DNA of 64,000 nucleotides from NCBI GenBank assembly GCA_038049695.1, contig CP142455.1, positions 33,765,501-33,829,500 of the forward strand, read 5' to 3'. Of the stretch, positions 1 through 9,778 are shown one piece after another (within the stretch, counting starts at the first letter, position 1; each line of letters opens with the position of its first letter). The translations under genes and the position numbers were made by a program. The DNA is from Cinnamomum chago (lineage: Eukaryota > Streptophyta > Magnoliopsida > Laurales > Lauraceae). The notes under the pieces were generated by a model, which did no database searches, was not told the origin of the DNA, and saw nothing but the letters and a program-made list of their open reading frames with translations.

Positions 1-395
1 AAACACCTCCTGCGCTCAGGTGACGCAACGGCGGCAGCGATTCTCACCGGACTTCTCCAAATCCGAGCAAATCGATTAAGAACCGCACCCGCTCTCTGAT
101 TGTGGGTTTTTCTCCGGTTCAGGCAGGGATCAATCCCCTTCGTCCCTCTACTGCAACAACCGAAACCCAACAAGCGAAGACGGGAAACAAGCCCTAATAC
201 TCGGATCATTTTCTTTGCTTCTTCTCTGGCGAAGTTCTGCCACAAAAAAAACCCACTATCTGGAACAGCCAGAGACTCTCGGTCCTCTTCTTGGGAACCT
301 CTGCAGCAATCGAAGGTAGAGAACCTTTTTTCTCCTTTCTTGCAGATCCAATCCGACGACGTAAGACTCTGGGTTGAAGAAGAAGAGGGATAATA
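1..395. other. GC-rich leader-like or exonic segment at window edge
   Basis: This segment is richer in G+C and in CT/GA-rich tracts than the DNA that follows, and it resembles the 5' leader or first exon of a plant gene cut by the window edge. An open frame runs from 100 to 393 on the + strand (97 codons) but its product resembles no family I know and is low in complexity. The composition falls abruptly to AT-rich after about 395. I cannot assign a gene or a direction. Confidence 0.25.
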
Positions 396-1137
396 CAAAA
401 TTTGAAATTTCAAAATTTTATGCCTAAAACAGATGAAAGGGTAAATTAGTCATGAGAATTATATTCAGGGACTTCTCGCGAAAATATGTCCAGTTGCATG
501 GACTACAGGCCTTAAAAGAAAAGTTGATGGACTAGAGGCCTTACAAGTCCTATATAAGGGACCTTTCGCTAATTATCTAACACAAAAATTTGTGATAAGA
601 ATGGAGAGTCTGGAGAGGCCAAAAGGAAGTTGTTGACAAAAGAATTACGGTGTGGGAGAGAGATGGATGTAAAATTCAATAAAATCTTTCGTGTACCTTG
701 ATAAGATTTAAGGGGATAAGGAATGAAGAATTCTACTTAAATGAATCTCTTTAAAAGAGAAAACCTTAAAGATAATACCGAAGATAGGGTAAATTAGCCA
801 ACGGTCCTTAAGCACGGTCTTCTAAGGCATCCAGTCCAACAACTTTTTCTCTAATATCTATAGTCTAGACAGCTGGAGATATTTTGGTGAGAGGCCCCTA
901 ATATACACAACGTCATATATTTTCATGACTAATTTGCCTCTTTCAGCCCTCATTCCTAGGCCTAGTTCTCTCTTATTCTCTATTGTCCCAGAGAACTCCT
1001 TCCGTCTTCTTCTGTCTCATTTTCCATTTTCCGTTCCTTTCCATGGTTCGAAGTACCGTTGCAGAGCACCTTCCGTCGCCACCATGACTTCCGATTCTCT
1101 TTCTTTAATTTCTTCAAAGATAGAAACGGTTTTACTT
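396..1137. other. No recognised gene; small ORF interrupted by the LINE
   Basis: The stretch is mostly AT-rich with no recognised gene. An open frame starts at 925 and has an internal ATG at 1084 in a strong plant-like context (gccaccATGa). It runs up to the LINE insertion at 1149. If the LINE and one target duplication are ignored, the frame continues from 1818 for 11 codons to a TGA. This may be a first exon or only chance; no homology is recognised. Confidence 0.25.
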
Positions 1138-1149
1138 TCTCTTACTCTT

Positions 1150-1805
1150 TTTTTTTTTTTGCAAAATGGTAAGTATGTATTGAAAAGAAGGGCAAAGCCC
1201 CCAGGAGAAGGAGAAGAAAAAATACAATCAAAAGGAAACAAACAAAACAAAAAGGCCACCTCTAAGAGAGGAGGGGCTAAACCCAGCTGGAACCAAAACA
1301 TGAAGAGCAGAAAGAAGAAGAGGACAACTCAACAACACAAGGAACAAAACAAAAACAACTGAAACCAGCACTCACAAACCGCAAAGCTCCACAAAGATCT
1401 GCATCACCCTCTAGAAAACACCATACTCCTCTAACAGCAGAGAGAGAAGAAGGAGAGCTATGCAGTCCACCCTAAGGATTTCAAGATGGGGTGAGAAGGA
1501 ATTCTCTTACTAGAGATTGAGCTGAGCATAACCCCCCAATCCATCCAGAAAGACCAACTGAGCTTTCATCAAAGAAAGAAGCTTGCAATGGTGCTTTGCT
1601 TCGTTACGGAGGAACCAGAGGACGTAGATGGGTTGGATGAAAATAGCAGCGGCATACTTTCTTCCATGAACATCTACACCCCGCACTAAGGCAATCCAGA
1701 CAGAAGAGGGAGAGAAAGCGTGGGGTGGGGGGGAGGGGGGTGGCGGCCTCCTAGACTGAGAAGCCAAGACCAAAGCTGCTGAGCTAAACTACAGTCTCTT
1801 CCAAA
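1150..1805 (-). mobile_element. 5'-truncated LINE (non-LTR retrotransposon) insertion
   Basis: On the minus strand the element ends in a poly-A tail (poly-T at 1150-1160 on +). The tail follows a 3' UTR of the kind common in plant L1-type LINEs, purine/pyrimidine-skewed and ending near 'cttaccattttgc'. A perfect 12-bp duplication, tctcttactctt, flanks it at 1138-1149 and 1806-1817, as expected of target-primed reverse transcription. At about 656 bp it is only the 3' end of a LINE. Tail, truncation and duplication all agree, so the call is firm; the LINE subfamily is not resolved. Confidence 0.88.
1510..1773 (-). pseudogene. LINE ORF2 C-terminal remnant
   Basis: This 87-codon minus-strand frame lies inside the LINE, upstream of its 3' UTR. 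Its middle reads IYVLWFLRNEAKHH, which resembles the conserved 'W..RN...H' stretch of the zf-RVT region near the C-terminus of plant LINE ORF2 proteins. The N-terminal part is proline-rich and low in complexity. The endonuclease and reverse transcriptase cores are absent because the insertion is 5'-truncated. It is a dead fragment. Confidence 0.5.
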
Positions 1806-1817
1806 TCTCTTACTCTT

Positions 1818-1999
1818 GCATCTGAAGTTTCTTCCAAATCTCTTTGCAATTGATTTCAAAGAGAGCAGTTTGCTCTTTTGCTTGTTTTCCCTCTCTCTCT
1901 TTTCCCGATTGGATGATGGTCATCAAGTGTTCTTATTTTGGATTTCGATTTTTATTATAAACTAATTTTCCATATTCTGACTTTTGGTGTCGCTGAACT
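1818..1999. other. No recognised gene
   Basis: CT-rich then AT-rich sequence following the LINE. Nothing is recognised apart from the possible 11-codon continuation of the interrupted frame at its start. Confidence 0.3.
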
Positions 2000-2325
2000 C
2001 AGATAAATTTCCCAGAAATCTTGATTAACTGGACAAAAATTAGGGTAAATTTGCCAAAACTCAGATAAATTTATCTGAATTTTTGGCAAACTTATCTGAA
2101 CTTCTGGCAAAACTCAGAAAAATTTATCTGAGTTTTGAACAATTTTTTTGAGTTTCGAACAAATTTCTCTGAGTTTGGACGAAAATAAATTTATCCAAGT
2201 TTGAAAAAAATTTATCTAAGTTTTGCCCAATCCCATGTGCAGATTCTCTAAATCATTTCTCCTTCTCAGATAAATTTATTTGAGTTTTGCCCAGTCCCAC
2301 GTGCAGATTTTATAGATGATTTATC
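2000..2325. repeat. Array of degenerate palindromes (tcagataaatttatctga)
   Basis: The segment repeats variants of 'actcagataaatttatctgagttttg' in both senses. The 18-bp perfect palindrome TCAGATAAATTTATCTGA is at 2061-2078, and about eight imperfect copies follow at irregular 30-60 bp spacing. Two copies of 'gcccaatcccatgtgcagatt' and a variant (near 2224 and 2288) give a second, longer repeat. No transposon termini or coding are seen around it. Confidence 0.8.
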
Positions 2326-2640
2326 TTTCTTTGAATTAGTTTTCCCCATTTTCTTTCTCTTACCTGTCATAATCCTTGATTTGTGCAATCAAATAATCTT
2401 CACGAAATTGACGGATTTTCTCCATTTTTTTTTCTCCAAATGAAACTTTTAACGAAATCAATTTTCCTTTTTTATATACTGCACAGAGTGTATTAAGAGG
2501 GGCACTGTAGACTTTTTAAGTGTTTAAAACTTGAAAATGGACCTTTGGCTCTACGGAAAAACACGTGGACCATTTGCAATAAAAACCAAAGTTAAGGGAC
2601 CTCCGACCAAATGCCCCTAAAATAAAGTCAATTTTAAAAT
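2326..2640. other. No recognised gene
   Basis: AT-rich DNA without a coding frame or repeat that I can support. Confidence 0.3.
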
Positions 2641-2649
2641 CAAAATCAA

Positions 2650-3030
2650 ACAATCAGTTGCACATGCTTAGCACGGGTAATATAATTTATAATATAAAAA
2701 TATAATTTTTAAATAATATTAGTCCAAATTATATTAAGATGGTAAAAATTGAAATCAAAATAAAAACCAATAATAATAATATTTAGGTACCTACGGACAA
2801 ATAAGATGTCCATATGACATGAGATACGATTATCTAAATATGCATTGATTAATTAGAGATTGTGGAAGATTGGACTCTTAAAAATGAAGTTTATTTTAGA
2901 TTGGGCTCTTTATTTAGATGACTAAAATTGAATTTACTCTCTAATCTCTAAAATCTCTTAGAAAATCTTAAACCGAATTGAAAATTAAGCTTCCAAAATC
3001 CTCAGAAAATCAAAATTGAAATTAAAATAT
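2650..3030 (-). mobile_element. Degenerate Helitron-like remnant
   Basis: Read on the minus strand, the segment ends with an AT-rich tract and 'acccgtgctaagca' (2659-2675). This matches the hairpin region just before the Helitron-like 3' ends at 41,929-41,959 and 42,391-42,420. The body (2860-3010 on +) shares 'atttagatgactaaaattgaa' and 'ctctaaaatctct' with the segment at 5.2 kb and, inverted, with 42.2 kb. The terminal CTAG is lost, so this is inferred by homology to the better copies. Confidence 0.45.
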
Positions 3031-3307
3031 AAAGGGGCGCTTGATCACAAGCAGGGTTTGGGCTTTGGGTTTTAATTCTCAGGCTAACCTCGATCTAAAT
3101 TTCGTGCTAATTAATATTTCGGTCGGGTTTGGTTTAAGTGATCAAAAGACCAAATCTAGACTTAGGTTGTCTGAATAAGTAATGCATGTAGTTTATTGAC
3201 TTATTTGCTCAAATAAGTCATAGAAAGCCTGGCACACTCCCACCCGATTGATTAAATGGGCATGCAATGGACTAAAATGTTTAATGTACGTTGGGCTCAA
3301 GCACATA

Positions 3308-4132
3308 GGGGTCGTTTGTTTCGTGTGAAAGTGATTCACATGTGTAAAATATATGTAAATGACTCACATGTGGATCAAATTCTACTGTTTGTTACTAGCA
3401 TAACATTTCACATGTGAATCTATGAATAGGTTGTAGATTGTTTGATGATATCTCAACATCCAAATAACATCAATGGTTGAAAATTGGACACATGACCGTG
3501 TTTGAGCTTCTGAAGAATATGAATGGTCTTGATTTTATAGATGAAGCCCAGAACATTAAAAAATCATAAAAGGTGGACTGGGTATGTTAGTAACAATAGG
3601 TTGTATATTGTTTGATGATATCTCAACCTCCATGCATCATCAACGGTTGAAAATTGGACACATGGCCGTGGTTGAGCTTCTGAAGAATATGAACGGTCCT
3701 GATTTTATAGGTGGGTCCCAGAACAATAAAAAAATCATAAAAGGCGGACTGGGTATGTTAGTAACAATAGATTAATCCAACGGCTGTGATTATGTTGATG
3801 ATATCTCAACCTCCATGCATCATCAACGGTTGAAAATTGGACACATGGCCGTGTTTGAGCTTCTTAAGAGAATGAATGGTCTGGATGTTACAAGTGGGGC
3901 CCAAAAAAAATAAAAATAAATAAAAGGTGGACTGCTCATAATGGTACTGTAGCAGTCCGCCTTGTAACAGTGGTGTGTGAAAATCTAAGGCACAAAAGGG
4001 GCTATGTTTCACACCATTTACATAGCTACTTTACACATGTGAATAAAAATCACACAAAGCAAACATGATTTATGTGTATCCATTACCCATGTGATTTCAT
4101 TGCATATGTAAATGAAAAAAACAAACGTCCCC
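3308..4132. mobile_element. MITE-like DNA transposon
   Basis: The ends are GGGGTCGTTTGTTT (3308) and, inverted, GGGGACGTTTGTTT (ending 4132), 13 of 14 bases alike. Both are followed inward by blocks around 'cacatgtg'. Such GGG..GTTTG termini are typical of PIF/Harbinger (Tourist) MITEs. The flanking trinucleotides are ATA and TTA, an imperfect form of the expected TWA duplication. There is no transposase gene. A hAT origin is less likely because no 8-bp duplication is seen. Confidence 0.65.
3429..3940. repeat. Three tandem copies of a ~170-183 bp unit inside the MITE
   Basis: Each unit contains 'gatgatatctcaacctccat', 'ggttgaaaattggacacatg', 'gagcttct..agaatatgaa' and 'aaaaggtggactg'. Copies start near 3429, 3599 and 3782; the last diverges in its first 15 bases. 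Copies 2 and 3 are more alike to each other than to copy 1. The block fills most of the MITE interior. Confidence 0.85.
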
Positions 4133-4135
4133 TTA

Positions 4136-5160
4136 AGGCCTCTGTTGATCTTGGATCAGATATGGGCATGTGTTTCTAAAGTTAAACCCCTTAGCCCGGC
4201 CAAGCCTGGGACATGAACACCCCAAGGTAAATCGATATAGATAACGAGAGAATATAAGAAGCAATTGACTCTTTCAAAAAAAAAATAATAATAATAATAA
4301 ATGTTAGAAGTGAGGTTTTTTTAAGAAAGTAGAAAGTTTAGTTCCTACTTAAATAATACAGAAATATCGAATGCTGATCATTGAAAATTTTATTTCTCTC
4401 CAGTTGTAGAGGAGTTTTGGGATTAGATTTTTAAGATTCCATGGTGCTCAAAATGATAGACTCAACACAAAAGTGGTAAAACTGAATTCGTTCCATTAGT
4501 AACAAATGTTCTTGGTGGCACAATATATTTTTGACTAATCAACAATTCTTATTCTAATTAAACTAAATATATAGTTAAAACTTCCCTTTTGGAATAATAT
4601 TGCACAACCTTTTTATATTGAGTCATATATATTTTTGGTCTTGCGTATCAATCAACCTATGGTGGTAATTAAACATATGTGGGGAGTTCATGGCTGGGTG
4701 GGGACTGGCAGCAGCAAATCCAACCGAGACCTAAGTTTAGAAATAGAGGCCCATATCTAGCTCTAAACCACATGGGTGGTAAGAGTCTTGCTCGAGCATG
4801 GGCCAAGCACAAATTGTCAGGTGCGAGCCCATCCATTTAGTGTATATATATCGAGCCTAAGCATGATTAAGATGATTGAGAAAAATACAGAAATTAAAGA
4901 AAAGAAAGTCAAGGAAGGGATGTCTGCAGTCTTTTGATCTAATAGTTCATTTAGATAGCTATCATGATGGAAATCATTAGATCAGCGGTCTTATATCGTT
5001 ATATCTAAATCATGGCCTCACACATATGAAATTGGATGCCTTCAAACCATACATTCGTAAAAAGAAAAGATAAGCGCGCACTCTGTAAAATAATTTCAAT
5101 ATTTGTCAGGGAAAAAAAAACAAAAATATAGAACTCAATAACTTATTGAGAAGTTGAAGA
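4136..5160. other. No recognised gene; (AAT)n microsatellite
   Basis: AT-rich intergenic DNA. An A-run followed by (aat)n lies at about 4278-4303. No coding or transposon termini are recognised. Confidence 0.35.
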
Positions 5161-5164
5161 CATC

Positions 5165-5565
5165 CATAACTATCATGCCCTAGTAGATTGGATTCTTTAA
5201 AAGGAAACTCCTTTTAAATTGACCTCTTTATTTTGATGACTAAAATTGAAGATTTCTCTCAAAATCCCTAAAATCTCTCCCTCAAAGTTAAAATCGAAAT
5301 AGAGCTCCAATTTCTCAATCGAATACAAAATTGGAGCTCAATTGCAAAATCGAATCCTATCCTTATAATAAATAATAATGGATTTGAATTTCCAAAAATT
5401 AAAAGGAACCCATTATAATATATTATAGACGTAGGCATCGATTTCAAAATTGGAGTCTGATTTGCTAATCAATTGCAAAATTGGACTCTTACCTCAAATC
5501 AATTTGAGAAATTGGATCTCAAATCAATTTCAAGAGATAAGCTCTATCAATCAATTCAAAGTCCA
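5165..5565 (-). repeat. Copy of a Helitron-associated repeat, inverted relative to 42 kb
   Basis: The stretch contains 'gatgactaaaattgaagatt', 'aaaatccctaaaatctctcc' and repeated 'caaaattgga(g/c)' blocks. The reverse complement of 41,985-42,225 carries the same blocks in the same order. The segment therefore belongs to the same repeat family in the opposite orientation. No termini are identified for this copy. Confidence 0.55.
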
Positions 5566-5704
5566 CTTTTGTTAAGCTTCTTTATGTGAATTCAAATTTT
5601 AATATATATCAATTATGGATAGGTGATTAAAGAATCCAGATGAAAAAATCCACCTTACTCAATAACTCTATCAAACCAAGTTAAAATGATCCTTCTTTAG
5701 GTGG

Positions 5705-5835
5705 CACTACACCGAAAATGGAGATTAGAGACGGTGGTTTGGAGCGGTCGTCATCCGTTTGTAATTTGAAGCGGTTTTAATCCGTTTTAAGTGAAAAAGT
5801 CGTTTCAGATGTTACTAAACCATCTCATTTAGCCT
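5705..5835 (+). repeat. CACTA left terminus and subterminal repeats
   Basis: After the terminal CACTACACC come several diverged motifs of the form 'gg(a/t)(g/a)cggt' and 'atccgtttt' (5732-5815). They match in type the more numerous motifs at the right end. In CACTA elements such subterminal motifs bind the TnpA-class protein. Confidence 0.75.
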
Positions 5836-8344
5836 TCCCTCCATTATATTCACTCGTTCCCTCCATTTCTTTACTCGCGCCATTTCACTCCTTCCGTTCC
5901 ATTCACTTCTTCAAGCAAAGCTGCTTGCGCCATTCCCATCTCCTTCCATTCCATTCACTTCTTCAAGAATCTCGATAGGCTCATCCTCCCTCTCTCTTCC
6001 ATCTCCCACAACCCAAATCCGGCGAATCCATCGAACCCATCTCCCGTAACACACCCAAATTCGGCAAATCCAGCGCCGCCACCACCCGACATTCTCAGTC
6101 TCCTCGACGGCTCTGCCCTCAACTTGGACAGTTGCACGTCTTCCTAGTCATAACTCCCTGTTTCTCCTACTGGAGTTTTTTTTTTGGAGGTTACGGTTTC
6201 TCATATTGGAGTTTTTTTGGAGATTGGGGCTTTGGACCCTGAAATCGCAATTTCTGGAAGTTCTACCTCTCTCTATTCGATCAGCTTCTGCTGTTGCTGG
6301 TAGGTTACATATATCTCTCTGTTGATCTTCTTTCTTGAATCTTTTCTAGATCTTAGCAAATCTCATTCATGATGCTTTTCATTTCAACGTTATTGTTTCT
6401 AGGGTCTGAGATATTAACCGTGTTATGTGGAATCTTAGCTAGGATTTTGTAAGATCTGGTTTTGATTATCATTGAGATCGGCATGGATTTTTTATTTTTA
6501 TGTAGTTTTTTCTTTGGTTGCTTATGAGGTTTGGCTTAGACTAATCAGAAAAAGTGTATCTTCAGATGGTAGCAGATTGATGGAATCCATCCACCATTTC
6601 CAAGTCTCTTCAAGTTTCTAAGCTCAAAGGGGCTTTTTGTTGCTTTCTCTGTGTTTGGGCTGGAAAGTAGAAAGAAGAGCACGATTAAGGGGGGGAGGCT
6701 TTTTAAGGTGATTCTTTTCTTCTTTCATTATGTTCTTCTGGTGAATGTTTTGCTTTCATATAATACAGAAGATTAATCTTTCTCTCTCTAACTTCTTAAA
6801 ATGTGTTTTTTTTGGAAGAAAATAAATGGGAGTTTTAAGGTAACATTTATTGAGTTTTTTGAAATATTTCTTGAGAATGGGAGTGATTTTGAGAATGCCT
6901 GTAGCGATATGTGTGGGGTGGAAATATCGGTGAAGGTGTTTGAGATGTTGTTTCCACTTCTTAGTCTTTTCATTTTTGGTGGATTTCGGGTTTCGGGTTT
7001 TGTGTTTCTGGCTGTTTGCTCGCAAATAATTATCTATGGAATTTGTGTTGTATTTGTGATGATGTGTTGTTGTTATGAAGTTCAATTGTAGTTCTTGCAC
7101 TATAATTTGGGTTTTTTCAATAGTTGGAAGTCACTCTTTAACTAAATCAGTTGTATATATTTGAATTAATCATGACCATCAATTATTTGGCTGCATTGTG
7201 GATGTTGTAGTTGGCGAAAGTTATGATGATAGGACAGTGTTAACCAATTTGACTTTGCCCATTGAAGCTTTTGTGTTTGATCTGTTTTGTGGTGTCTTTT
7301 CCCAACTGCTATATGATGATCATTAATAACATGGCTCACAATTTGGATAATTTGGGATCGAGGTTGGTGTAAATGGATACTGTAAGAAGTGTGTATGTGT
7401 TCTATCCGTTTTATTAACAGTAGCAAACACATGGTTTGTCCTACTTTTTTTTTCTCTTTTTTTGTTCTCTTTCTATTATCTCATTAGTTGGTTCAAGCAA
7501 GTTGGGATTTAACATTACTGTGCCACGGCATGATTAATGCTAACTCTTACTGAGTTAGACATGTTGAGATAACAGGTTGATGGCTGATTGATGCTTTATG
7601 TCCTGGTTCAAGTTTTACTTGCGATTAATGGAAAAATGGGAATTTGGGGTTGAATGATTTTGAGTTAGGATCTAGGGAAGAATGACAGGAATCCATGTTA
7701 TGAGGTGAATAATCTGAAACTAGATTGTAAAAGATGCAAGTTCTTTGAAAAGAAGGAGCTTAGAATGATAATTGCCAAGCATTAGAACTGCTCCCTTTGA
7801 AACTGCAATGTTACATACAGCTTAGATTTGCTTTATTTTATTTTATTTTGGAACTTAAATTTATTAAACAAGAATGACAACCCACTAAAGGGGAAGTGGG
7901 AGGGGCCAATTTCTCTTATTCAGCTCTTCAGTGTTGATGTAACCGCTAGTAATATGCTATTATGTAGAACAGCAGAAGAGCTTCTAAGCATTCAATTTTG
8001 AGATCTTTTGATTGGCACTCCATGTCCAAATATCCCCTTAAGTCTGCCTCTTTCTAATAAGAGACAGTACATTCCCTGGAGTCTAGAGTGTCTTTCTTAA
8101 GATTAAAGTATATATCTTCCGCAAGAAGGAGGATAGAAAGACATGCCTTTTAGATGACACTCTGAATGCATCCTGTCATCACTTTGTATGTTTGTTCAAG
8201 TTTGTTCTTTTATATTTTATTCTGAATGAGATTCTACAAGTATAACTTGGTCATCTGAACTTTGATTTTTATTACCAAAAACATTAGTTGAATTGGATCT
8301 ATGGACGATGCAAATAGAATCAAATTATAATTGAACTAGAAAAA

Positions 8345-8525
8345 TCCTATAATGGAGTTGTCACCTTATTAATGTCAATTTGACGAGATGCAATCCAAGT
8401 CAAACCTGTCGATGTGTTCTATAATTCTTTTTTTCTACATTAAACATTTTTTTTTCTTACTTAATTGATACCATCATTTATTTATGTGCCATATATTTGA
8501 CTTAATTGAGGAAATTCTACACTCT
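8345..8525. repeat. Direct repeat copy 1 in CACTA 5' region
   Basis: The blocks 'cctataatggagttgtcacc', 'gatgtgttctataattcttt' and 'gataccatcatttatttatg' recur in the same order at 9,478-9,735. The second copy carries about 75 bp extra in its middle. Confidence 0.8.
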
Positions 8526-9477
8526 AAGAAGGTAGAGGTGAGACAGAGGGAGAGAGGTTGTTTGGTTTCTTCTCTTGTTTGTTTTTAGGTGGTGGAGTTT
8601 GTATGTTAATTAACTTTATTTATAGTGAGTGAAGGGTGAAGAAGGCTTCAGGGGGTCACGAGGGATTAGAAAAGGGGTGGATTCTAAGAAGTGACACCCC
8701 TGGAAGTGTCAATTTTACTCACATGCATCACTAACACATGAATACCACTATCCAACCACAACTGGTGGGGCAATGAAGTCATTATTATTAGGGAAAAAGA
8801 GGAAAGTGTTATGATCAATTGGAGGTGGAAATTAGTAATGTGAAAAGAGTGCCCATCATCATTTAAAAGGATTGGACAAGGGATTACTATGTGTACAAGT
8901 TATCTTATAGTTTTGTGTATATGTGAAAGGTATGGTCATAACTTTGGTGCCATCAACATTCTTCTTTGATGCTTGTGGTTCAGTTGATGCCCCTTTACTT
9001 AATTGGACTTTGCTTCTTTGTTTATTTCTTCAATTGTGCCTTGTACGAAGACCATTACTGAACTGTAGAGCTTCCAGATTATAACTCCAGCAAGGTACCA
9101 AGCTTTACCATCCCTAAACTGATCATGACTCCATGTTCGTGAGGAAGTAAGATTTGAAACTTGACATCTAATGTTTCTAGGTGCTTAGAGAATGATGAAT
9201 GACTCCAATTAGAATTTAGATTCACTAATAAAAAACTAAAAAAAAAGGGATTCACTAATAGGTTACATAGTAGGTTTTAGGTGTTTGATCTAATTTTGTA
9301 GGAATGGATTCAAGTTCTTGCATAAATTTTATGGGCCCAATAGATTAAGTCCTATCACCTTGCATCACCTAAATAAATAGATGATAACCAATACAAATGC
9401 CCTTTAATCAAAGTGACACAAGACATCTACATATAAATCGCACTAGCTTGTAAGGCCATACGGTGTACACCTTGCAT

Positions 9478-9735
9478 TAATCCTATAATGGAGCTGTCAC
9501 CTTATCAAGGAAATGACCTTTAATGAAAGTGGCACCCAACAATCACAGAGCACTCCTCTTGTTTGTCTATATTGTACCCACCTTGCACTAATCTTATATG
9601 AAACATTCAACTCAAACCCGCCGATGTGTTCTATAATTCTTTTTTTTTTTAACATTAAACATTGGTTTTTTTTTTTAACTTAAATGATACCATCATTTAT
9701 TTATGTGCCATCTATTTGATTTATCTGAGGTTACC
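9478..9735. repeat. Direct repeat copy 2 in CACTA 5' region
   Basis: This is the partner of 8,345-8,525 and ends just before the first transposase exon. The intervening 950 bp may be an old insertion or part of a duplication; no termini were recognised. Confidence 0.78.
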
Positions 9736-9778
9736 TTTGCTAGATCCATTTAACTTATGTGAGGTAAGTTGTTTCAGA

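Larger units (their letters stand above)
5836..9778 (+). other. CACTA 5' region upstream of TnpD; no gene recognised
   Basis: A pyrimidine-rich, leader-like part (5,836-6,300) has short internal repeats ('acccaaatccggcgaatcca' near 6010 and a variant near 6053). AT-rich DNA without a supported gene follows. A direct repeat occupies 8,345-8,520 and 9,478-9,735. Open frames at 6,756-7,100 on both strands are low-complexity and unsupported. The segment could be the promoter and long leader intron of the transposase gene. Confidence 0.4.

Noticed and set aside
925..1362. 145-codon open frame running from intergenic DNA into the LINE
   Set aside because: Its second half is the antisense of the LINE 3' UTR and poly-A, so it is not a natural coding unit.
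3429..3940. Regular spaced repeats considered as a CRISPR-like array
   Set aside because: Repeat units are adjoining, ~175 bp and lie in a plant MITE; there are no short repeats with unique spacers.
6756..7100. Overlapping open frames on both strands in the CACTA 5' region
   Set aside because: AT-rich low-complexity translations on both strands with no family resemblance; most likely chance.
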